DNA of 64,000 nucleotides, from NCBI GenBank assembly GCA_965267535.1, contig OZ254082.1, positions 4,712,001 to 4,776,000 of the forward strand, written 5' to 3'. The notes under the pieces are model-generated. The model did no database searches. It saw only the letters and a list, made by a program, of their open reading frames with translations, and was not told where the DNA came from. Position numbers and translations under genes: made by a program. Source of the stretch: CAXBNB01 sp965267535. GTDB taxonomy: Bacteria > Bacteroidota > Bacteroidia > Cytophagales > Cyclobacteriaceae. Below, piece after piece: positions 54,012 through 61,616 of the stretch (positions are counted from its first letter, which is position 1; each line of letters begins with the position of its first letter).

Positions 54012-55205
54012 TCATTTGACATTTATTTTGTTACTATCTTTAATAATTGTCCCTTCTATTACTCCCATATAAATAAATAGTGGCACTGAAAGGTATAAAT
54101 AAGTAAATAATTCACTTGCCAAACTATAAAGGAAAAAAATAACATAACAATTTAAAAAGGAGATAAAATAAAGGTGATTGATTTTCGAAATTTTAATTAG
54201 ACGAATTACCGCTAGTATATGAAACATTAAATATAGACCTAATCCCATCAAACCGTAGTAGTAAACTATTGAAACCCATTCTATATCTATAAAATGTCCG
54301 TATTGAAGGTACATTGACCAAAAACCATTACCAATAAGTTGATTTTCAAAGGGTAGATTTGAAAAATTATAAATAGCTATATAAGCATGATCCAACCTTC
54401 CACTACCTCCATCTTCCTGAATACGACTTAACCTAAGCACCATATGTGTTAGTTCTTTACTCATCTCAGGAAGTAAATACGACAGACTAAGAGCCAAAAT
54501 TAAAAGAAAAAAAACAAATGTCGCTTTCTGTTTAATGGATCGGTTTTTCAAATCAAAGAAAATGTTTACAAAGATAAGTACCCCGCAAACTAATATGCCC
54601 GTTCTTTTAAATGAAAAAATAGTACCAACTAACGCCATACAAATAAAAATATACTTGACCTTTTTATTTTGAGTAACCCAAATTAATAAAGGAATGATCA
54701 TTATCAAGTAATAATAATAATGGTGCTGAATTTCTGTATTTAGAAATAACCGAAAATGATTATAAGCTTTTATGTTAGCATAGATAGCTACAACGAAAAA
54801 CACCCATGTAAATATTGAAACAACTTTTAAACTTTTTCCCCCCACACTAAACATATAGAATACCAAAAAATTCAGAAACCAAACAATTGAAGATGTATAT
54901 ATTTGAAAGTGATTTGCATCATGAAACATAAACCCCTGGATGTCTCGGTAGAAAAAATAATTAACAAATGATAATGATATAACAATAAAAAACCCGCAAA
55001 AAACAACACCTATGGGAGATTTCATGATATTCTTAATTCTATTTCCATATAACATCAAATAGAATCCTGAATTAAAAAAAAGTATTACAGAAAAAGGAAA
55101 ATATTTACCTGTGGCATGAAAGAAAGTTATAACCGCTGAAAATATGAGCTGATTGGATACCCAAAATATTTCAAAATTGAACAACTGGCTAGTTTTGATT
55201 TTCAT
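54012..55205 (-). CDS. Wzy-like O-antigen/polysaccharide polymerase (membrane protein)
   Basis: A 397-residue protein with about 11 hydrophobic segments and a longer periplasmic loop near residues 250-310 (SRIQEDGGSGRLDHAYIAIYNFS), as in Wzy polymerases or O-antigen ligases. There is little sequence conservation in this group. Its place among Wzx, GTs and Wzz makes Wzy the best call; a ligase (WaaL) is the alternative. Confidence 0.78.
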   Translation of the reverse strand: MKIKTSQLFNFEIFWVSNQLIFSAVITFFHATGKYFPFSVILFFNSGFYLMLYGNRIKNIMKSPIGVVFCGFFIVISLSFVNYFFYRDIQGFMFHDANHFQIYTSSIVWFLNFLVFYMFSVGGKSLKVVSIFTWVFFVVAIYANIKAYNHFRLFLNTEIQHHYYYYLIMIIPLLIWVTQNKKVKYIFICMALVGTIFSFKRTGILVCGVLIFVNIFFDLKNRSIKQKATFVFFLLILALSLSYLLPEMSKELTHMVLRLSRIQEDGGSGRLDHAYIAIYNFSNLPFENQLIGNGFWSMYLQYGHFIDIEWVSIVYYYGLMGLGLYLMFHILAVIRLIKISKINHLYFISFLNCYVIFFLYSLASELFTYLYLSVPLFIYMGVIEGTIIKDSNKINVK

Positions 55206-55228
55206 TCTTACACATTCCTTTTGGTAAC

Positions 55229-56416
55229 TTATTTATCAATTCTAGCCATCATTAGATTATCTAAAATGCTCACCCAGTTTCTTCCCCAATTTGGCAAGTT
55301 GTAAGTGCTTAAATACTTTTCACGTGACCTTAAGGCTAAGTTCGAACTTAATTCACTATCCTCAATTAAATCCCGAGCGTAAGACGTGTACTCATCGACA
55401 TTACCAGATTGAGCCAATAACCCCGTAACACCATGTTCAAGAATCTCTTTTGGGCCTCCTACATTTGGAGCTATTACTGGTTTTCCTGCAGACATTGCTT
55501 CAATAACCACCAAACCAAAAGCTTCAACCATGTTAATTGTAAATAAATAAAAAATATCTATTACAGCATAAAAGTCAAAGTTTTTCATTTGTCCAGTTAA
55601 ATGTATACGACTCTTGTACTCAGACCTGCTTACGTAACTAATAACTTCTTTATAATATTGTATGTCTTCATTATTAACCGGTTCACCTGCAAGCACACAA
55701 TGCAACTGAGAATATAGCGAAGCTAACTTTTCAAACGACTTAACTATCTCTAAATACCCCTTGTTTCGATTAAACCTTCCAATTGTTCCAATACAAATAG
55801 CATCCTTTTCAATACCCAATTGACCTCTTAATAGAGACCTCTTACCACCATAAAATAGGAAATCCTGAGTAGCACTTGGCAAGTGTATTATTTCCTTTCT
55901 AGTATATGGCTGTAATTGATCCTTAATGTTCTTTCCCACCACTACAACTTCAGTTAAACTATTAAGTAAATGACCAATATACCTGTATTTGAAATGAAAC
56001 CAAGAATGATCAATCCCAGGTGCGGTATGAATCACAGAGATTACTGGTATTAATTTTCCCCTTACCTTAACTCTGGGAATAGATTGATACCCATTTAAAA
56101 ATATAATGTCTATTGAGTTCTCAATAACGTACACTTTAAGCCAAGCCTCATTCTTCTTTGTCCCAAAATAATTTCTTATCCAATTTGAACAAAATTTGAA
56201 GGGTGATCGTAATAAATCATTTGATTGTACTAGCAATGGTTTATAAGGCAAATAAGATACAGGTGCGTTCTTACTAAGCTCCGCAGCACCAAAACCATTA
56301 ACTGAACTAGCAAAATGAACGTCAATGTCCATATTTTTAGTTGCACAGCAAAAATTTTTAAGGTAACTTAGTAATCCCCCTTGTTCTGAACCATTAATTT
56401 GAATAACAATCTTCAC
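55229..56416 (-). CDS. Glycosyltransferase family 4
   Basis: A 395-residue GT4 with the full donor-site pattern: CIGTIGRFNRNKGYLEIVKSF, VLAGEPVN, and FTINMVEAFGLVVIEAMSAGKPVIAPNVGGPKEIL with intact E-x7-E (quoted in parts here). The N-terminal acceptor domain starts MKIVIQINGSEQGGLLSYL. It sits 22 bp from the pyruvyltransferase and 23 bp from the Wzy-like gene. Sugar unknown. Confidence 0.9.
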   Translation of the reverse strand: MKIVIQINGSEQGGLLSYLKNFCCATKNMDIDVHFASSVNGFGAAELSKNAPVSYLPYKPLLVQSNDLLRSPFKFCSNWIRNYFGTKKNEAWLKVYVIENSIDIIFLNGYQSIPRVKVRGKLIPVISVIHTAPGIDHSWFHFKYRYIGHLLNSLTEVVVVGKNIKDQLQPYTRKEIIHLPSATQDFLFYGGKRSLLRGQLGIEKDAICIGTIGRFNRNKGYLEIVKSFEKLASLYSQLHCVLAGEPVNNEDIQYYKEVISYVSRSEYKSRIHLTGQMKNFDFYAVIDIFYLFTINMVEAFGLVVIEAMSAGKPVIAPNVGGPKEILEHGVTGLLAQSGNVDEYTSYARDLIEDSELSSNLALRSREKYLSTYNLPNWGRNWVSILDNLMMARIDK

Positions 56417-56437
56417 GTTTACTCTTTATCAAAATTT

Positions 56438-57544
56438 TTATGACTGAGAACGTAATGCCTCCATGAGAAATCTTTTAGATTTCTCAATCTCAACATCTAA
56501 TTTTGATTTCACAATGTCATAATCAATGATCTTATCAATAATAGGATTTAAATCTGCGGTTTCCAAATCATAAATCAATCGATCACTAAGCCCCAAAGTT
56601 TCCAAAATAGAAATAAACCTTTCCATACCTCTGTGATTATTTCCGAATACAATGAATTGTTTTTGAAAAATGATAGAGAACACGGTTCCATGAAACGAAT
56701 CAGTTACTATAAAATCAGCATCCCTAAAACCCCTAATCCAAGAATATACACTAGGATAAGCGTAATTATAAATATCAAGGGCAACTTTCTTTCTTAAATC
56801 CATAGGATTCTTTTTAACATTAATAGACTTGACTGTTAGTCTCTTCCTCTTTGCGATTCCCTTTATTAGTTCACACTTAATTTCACTTTTATCCAAAATG
56901 TATGTTACTAATTTAACACTATTTTTTTTTCTGAATTTCTTAGGCAGAATATTCAAGTATTCGTCTTTGTCAAGCAAAAAAGTAGGATCTAAAACATTTT
57001 CTGTATTAACCCCAAAAAAATCTTTGCATATAGTCACGCCACTTCTCTCCCTTACTGAAATTGCCGTAAACTTTTTCAGAAGCTTTTTAATTTTTGCTGT
57101 TTGTTCTGGCGTACCTTTCCAATCCTTTGTTCCAAAGGAAGGAGCATATGCTATTCGTTTCGTAGCATCATTTTTCAGGAAATCCAAAAAATAATTATTC
57201 TTTACCCCTCCTGTAAATTCTACACGCCATACCTGATCACTCCCAACAATTATTGCATCAAAACCATGTTCATTAATCTTCATCATTTCTATTTGAGAAG
57301 CAATTTTATTAGTTCTTGGCTGAATCCATTTTTTTGAAAATTGTATTACATTTCTCCAAATAAAATGATGAAAAATAAATTTTTGGACTTGATATAATAG
57401 CCCTGATGACTCACTTCTATCCCAGGCTCGATCAATAAGAATAGCGTTAACTTGATTATTTTTTAAAAAACGTTGCAAGGCGTAAGCCTGAAGCACTCCA
57501 CCATAATTACCTCTAAGAGGTAAAGTCATAATACCTACTTTCAT
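56438..57544 (-). CDS. Polysaccharide pyruvyl transferase-family protein
   Basis: A 368-residue protein of the polysaccharide pyruvyl transferase family (as WcaK/CsaB), which adds ketal-linked pyruvate to sugars. It starts with the family pattern MKVGIMTLPLRGNYGGVLQAYAL and has AIIVGSDQVWR, RERSGV and VTDSFHGTVFSIIF near the end. Its start overlaps the flippase stop by 4 bp. Next to it upstream is an FrhB-type protein, a frequent pairing in polysaccharide loci. Confidence 0.9.
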   Translation of the reverse strand: MKVGIMTLPLRGNYGGVLQAYALQRFLKNNQVNAILIDRAWDRSESSGLLYQVQKFIFHHFIWRNVIQFSKKWIQPRTNKIASQIEMMKINEHGFDAIIVGSDQVWRVEFTGGVKNNYFLDFLKNDATKRIAYAPSFGTKDWKGTPEQTAKIKKLLKKFTAISVRERSGVTICKDFFGVNTENVLDPTFLLDKDEYLNILPKKFRKKNSVKLVTYILDKSEIKCELIKGIAKRKRLTVKSINVKKNPMDLRKKVALDIYNYAYPSVYSWIRGFRDADFIVTDSFHGTVFSIIFQKQFIVFGNNHRGMERFISILETLGLSDRLIYDLETADLNPIIDKIIDYDIVKSKLDVEIEKSKRFLMEALRSQS

Positions 57545-59082
57545 TTTTTTTGAAAATGTTTATTTTTAGTATACCACACATCATCTATAATTTTTTTTAA
57601 CAAATTCTTCTCGTACTTATTCACTCCAAACGACCAAACTAATATTAAAAATAAAATGATGTAAGTTCCAACCCTAGTTATAAAATTAACAACGCCCTTA
57701 TCGTTTGTAAAAAATAATTCCAATAACAAGAAAATACAAACAGATGCTAAAACAGGAATTGAGACCTTAAAAATCTCTAACCAAAAATGCGATATATCCA
57801 AATTTATTTTTCTTTTATAATAAACATTCATTATCAACCCATTTGCTATAAATAAAGTCACACAAGTAACGCATGCTATTCCAAAACCATGATAGAATTT
57901 AGCCATAGGTATTGCAATGCTAATATTTACCACTGCAATGATTAAGAAAGATATGGATCTGAATTTCAAGAGGTTCTTTGCTTGCAAAATTGTCATTCCA
58001 ATATTTTGAATCAATGGAATTGTAGCAGGAACTATTAATAATAGTGTAATTGTGTATGCATCATCATAACTCTTTCCTACCCAATGATAAATAAATTCCC
58101 TACCAAATAATATAAAAGCACTCAATACAAATGACATAATAAGGTACTGTAATCGGCCTATCTTTATGAAAAGATTCGAAAGTTGTTTGTCAGCTTGTTT
58201 GCCAGAAACAATTTCTGTGACTTTAGGTAGGAAAACGCTAATAATTGCTGTTGAGAAACTAAAGTATAAATTTTTTATTGTAATGGCTACAGAATATACC
58301 GCTACTGCAGCAGTACTCGCTACTGTACCCAATATAAACTGACCTGAATTCCAATTGACTTGGTCAACTATTGTGGCTATAAAAACCAAAGAGGAATAAC
58401 CAAACACTGTTTTAAATAAAGTTTTGTTGAAGACACCAAAAATTGGTTTAGTAGGAATCTCCCGCCTATAGAAAACATAATTTGAAACCATAACAGTAAT
58501 ATTTAATACTGTTATCACAGTAACAAGTGCTATAGACTTAAACCCCATTAGTAGTAATGGTATCATTAACAGAGGGGTTATAATTATACGAACTAAATCA
58601 ACCGTTTTAATAAAAACAAATTTCTCATACGCTGCCAAAATCGCTTTATAAGTGCTGAAAAAAAATGTAATTGAAAGATTGATAGTAAGTAGAGACAAAA
58701 GAACTTTAATTTTTTTAAGTTCGTCAATTGTCATTGAATCAGAAAATAACTTTTCAGAATAAAAAGCAAGCCCCCACCCACTAGCAATAACTAAAACACC
58801 AATAATAAAATACGTAACGATAAACATGCCGTGCAAAACAGCCTCACTCTTGGAATCATTTTCAGCACGGTATGTAGCTGTAAACCGAGTTACGGCATTT
58901 CCAAAACCTAAATCCATTATTAAAAGATAATTAACCATCGATTGCGCAAGTGAATAGAGTCCAAATTCAGATGGTCCAAGAACCCTAATTAGAAACGGCG
59001 TATATAATAACCCTATGATATTATTTACAATAATCGAAATATATGATAGGATTGCCCCAGCCTTAATTTGATTTACCATCAA
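57541..59082 (-). CDS. Polysaccharide flippase Wzx-like (MATE/MOP superfamily)
   Basis: A 513-residue membrane protein with about 14 hydrophobic segments, starting QIKAGAILSYISIIVNNIIGLLYTPFLIRVLGPSEFGLYSL, a typical Wzx start (quoted here only as a pattern). It moves lipid-linked repeat units across the inner membrane. It lies 8 bp from the FrhB-type gene. Confidence 0.92.
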   Translation of the reverse strand: MMVNQIKAGAILSYISIIVNNIIGLLYTPFLIRVLGPSEFGLYSLAQSMVNYLLIMDLGFGNAVTRFTATYRAENDSKSEAVLHGMFIVTYFIIGVLVIASGWGLAFYSEKLFSDSMTIDELKKIKVLLSLLTINLSITFFFSTYKAILAAYEKFVFIKTVDLVRIIITPLLMIPLLLMGFKSIALVTVITVLNITVMVSNYVFYRREIPTKPIFGVFNKTLFKTVFGYSSLVFIATIVDQVNWNSGQFILGTVASTAAVAVYSVAITIKNLYFSFSTAIISVFLPKVTEIVSGKQADKQLSNLFIKIGRLQYLIMSFVLSAFILFGREFIYHWVGKSYDDAYTITLLLIVPATIPLIQNIGMTILQAKNLLKFRSISFLIIAVVNISIAIPMAKFYHGFGIACVTCVTLFIANGLIMNVYYKRKINLDISHFWLEIFKVSIPVLASVCIFLLLELFFTNDKGVVNFITRVGTYIILFLILVWSFGVNKYEKNLLKKIIDDVWYTKNKHFQKK

Positions 59083-59089
59083 AGAATAG

Positions 59090-60469
59090 CTAATTATTGA
59101 AGTTTTTTTTCAGATAAAGTAAAACTTTAGCTGCTCCATATATAACATCAATATACAAAAAGACAAGGGGAAACATTAATAATTGAAAAAGGTAAAATGA
59201 ATTATATTTCTTGCCATATTTAAAAAATCTATGACTACTTTTTGTGAGCTTCAGCCTTAATGCATAAATAATTTTGTACTTTAAAGTAACATTGTTACTT
59301 GGAGCCACTCGCTTCTTTGGCATCCATAGATTACGTTTCACTTTCCAAAACAAGCGAAGTGACAATCCCTCCCTCCTGTGTTTAAAACCAGCTAGTTGAG
59401 TTTTTATGACCTGTTCGTTTGTAGTATTTTCTATATGAATTTCAGAATTCGCATATCCTTTTTGGAAAATTTGATCACAAGTTTTATTTCTTATAATGAC
59501 AACATTTGTACCTTTATGATCCTTAGAGTAGGGGTCTACCCAAGCATCGCCAAACGAAATGTCTGCTGTTTCACCAACCACATCATCGCAATAGTCACAA
59601 GCGTTATACTTAAAGAAACCTAATCCCCAGTTTGTCCCATAAAAATTCTTAACAGACTGACTATATTCTAATAGTCGATCATCTTTTTGATAATCAATTT
59701 TTGTATGATAATCACCAGCATTTCCATAACCGGGTTTATGTCTAAAGTCAATTCTATTGATATCCCTTTTCTGAATACCTTTTTGCATTGCTAACATTTC
59801 AGAGTATTGCGTGCTTTTATAATGCCCACAAATAAGCCCAATAAAAAAGGTGATTTTTGTATCAAGATTAGGTACAGATTTAGTTAATAACCTACCTGCT
59901 TTAATAAAACACGGTACGCCAACCAAAGCATACTTTTTATTTTCAGGTTCACTCATTATCTTTTGAAATATCTCGGACATCTCACCTGGATAATACTTTG
60001 TTTTAGAACCTTCAATAACTTCCTCAATTGTACTAGATATTGTATACTTCAATAGTACTTTTCTATTGCTAGACGAATCCTCTTTAAGATGAATAACACC
60101 GTCTACAATACCTTCTTTGATCAATTTTTGCAAAAACCAAGTTGTTAATCCTCCCGATGCACCCTTTAACCTAAATTCTTTAGAGTGCCCAAAATAGTTA
60201 TTAGCAACTCGTCCTAACATAGAATTATATTTTAAATCAGGGAATAACTCTTCAGATAATTGATCCTCATTAGGAGAATTATTTGAAAAGGGACATACTT
60301 TACTCACTATCTCTTCATCAGTGATAGCATCTGTACTAGATAAAGTTGCTTGGTATTGACCTAAACTATTTAGTTTTATTTTATAATTTGGTGAAACTAC
60401 TGAACATGCTCCACAACCAATACAATATCCATTTTCGATTACTGTTTTTTGTAAATTATGTTGCATCAA
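59090..60469 (-). CDS. FrhB-type (coenzyme F420 hydrogenase beta subunit family) iron-sulfur protein
   Basis: A 459-residue protein with the FrhB_FdhB family pattern. The N-terminal ferredoxin-like motif is CIGCGACSVV. The central part has GASGGLTTWFLQKLI, YALVGVPCFIKAGRLL and DFRHKPGYGN. A second cysteine set lies at CDYCDDVVGETADISFGDAW. In this genomic setting such proteins are thought to act as reductases or with pyruvyl transferases; the reaction is not established. No F420 metabolism genes are present. Start ATG at 60469 or 60466. A 60-bp gap separates it from the Wzz-like gene. Confidence 0.88.
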   Translation of the reverse strand: MMQHNLQKTVIENGYCIGCGACSVVSPNYKIKLNSLGQYQATLSSTDAITDEEIVSKVCPFSNNSPNEDQLSEELFPDLKYNSMLGRVANNYFGHSKEFRLKGASGGLTTWFLQKLIKEGIVDGVIHLKEDSSSNRKVLLKYTISSTIEEVIEGSKTKYYPGEMSEIFQKIMSEPENKKYALVGVPCFIKAGRLLTKSVPNLDTKITFFIGLICGHYKSTQYSEMLAMQKGIQKRDINRIDFRHKPGYGNAGDYHTKIDYQKDDRLLEYSQSVKNFYGTNWGLGFFKYNACDYCDDVVGETADISFGDAWVDPYSKDHKGTNVVIIRNKTCDQIFQKGYANSEIHIENTTNEQVIKTQLAGFKHRREGLSLRLFWKVKRNLWMPKKRVAPSNNVTLKYKIIYALRLKLTKSSHRFFKYGKKYNSFYLFQLLMFPLVFLYIDVIYGAAKVLLYLKKNFNN

Positions 60470-60529
60470 TAATAGCTTTTAATATTGTATTGAAAATTAA
60501 TCCTTGTTATGATCTGCATTATAAGAAGC

Positions 60530-61612
60530 TCATCTATGCCATTTATTCCAGCCTTTCAATAAGCATATTACACAAGATAGCAACCCTCCCAGGAATGTAA
60601 ACACCATAAGAGTCAACATTCTCTTAGGCCTACTCTTATCTACTGGCACCTTCACCGGCTCTAACACAGTAAATACAGGAGTATCTTCCTTTAATTTTAT
60701 TTTCGCTTGTTCCATTTGAGATGCCAATCCTTTATACACTTCGAAAGCAACGGTATATTCGTTTTGTAAGCGTTGCAACTCTACCTGAGCAGTTGCAGAT
60801 GCTACATTTCTATTACGATCAGTTGCCTTTGCCAACCTTTCTTGTGCAAATTCGAATTCTTTTTTGGCATCTTCAAAACTGGTACTCACAAACTCAAGAC
60901 TGTTTTTAGCTTTATCAATTTTATAATTAGTTACTTTTTGTGTGAGTAGGGCCACCACGTTATTTGTTACGTGAGCTGCTGCAAGAGGATCTGGCATTTC
61001 CACACTCACATCAATGATACCACTCTTAGTATCTACATTAATACTTATCCTCTCTTTGAAACTATCTATTAGTTTCCAGTCTTCTTTGGACAATCGAATA
61101 AAATCACTTTCTCGTAACGCCTCAATTTCCTTTTCATCATTTGATACTAAAACAGACTTAACTAGCCCTGGCAAACCAATGGTATATTTGGAAATATAAC
61201 CAATCAACGATGGTTTATCTATTTCTTTAAAATATTGAAAGGAAGAAGTCTCCATCTTTTTCGTTTCAAAAGAAACCGTGTCCCTAAGTATTTCCAACTG
61301 AAAAGGCAAACTTTTTGCTATTTCTGGGTACAACTCTGGAGTCAATACCCCTGCACTCCCCATATCCAGATTGATTCCAGCCAAACCAGCTAAGCCACTT
61401 AATCCTCCCAGGTTTCCATTCATTCCTTCCTGACTTTCCGGGAGTAGCTTACAAGAAGCTTCATATTCCACCTTGCTTGTAAATGCCACGATTAAACCCA
61501 GCACAGTAAAGAAAGCAGTTATTTTAAAAATAAACCGCCTTCCTGCCCAAATAACTTTGAGCAGTTCGATTAAGTCAATTTCATCCTCCGCTATGGTTTT
61601 CTTCTCTTCCAA
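60530..61612 (-). CDS. Wzz-like chain-length determinant (polysaccharide co-polymerase)
   Basis: A 360-residue inner-membrane protein with two membrane helices, one near each end (FIFKITAFFTVLGLIVAF; LTLMVFTFLGGLLSCVICLL), and a coiled periplasmic part between. The start has the Wzz pattern EIDLIELLKVIWAGRR and the C-terminal PVKVPVDKSRPKRML. It sets chain length. It has no tyrosine kinase domain, so it is the simpler type. It starts 4 bp after the SLBB export gene. Confidence 0.93.
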   Translation of the reverse strand: MEEKKTIAEDEIDLIELLKVIWAGRRFIFKITAFFTVLGLIVAFTSKVEYEASCKLLPESQEGMNGNLGGLSGLAGLAGINLDMGSAGVLTPELYPEIAKSLPFQLEILRDTVSFETKKMETSSFQYFKEIDKPSLIGYISKYTIGLPGLVKSVLVSNDEKEIEALRESDFIRLSKEDWKLIDSFKERISINVDTKSGIIDVSVEMPDPLAAAHVTNNVVALLTQKVTNYKIDKAKNSLEFVSTSFEDAKKEFEFAQERLAKATDRNRNVASATAQVELQRLQNEYTVAFEVYKGLASQMEQAKIKLKEDTPVFTVLEPVKVPVDKSRPKRMLTLMVFTFLGGLLSCVICLLKGWNKWHR

Positions 61613-61616
61613 GTTT

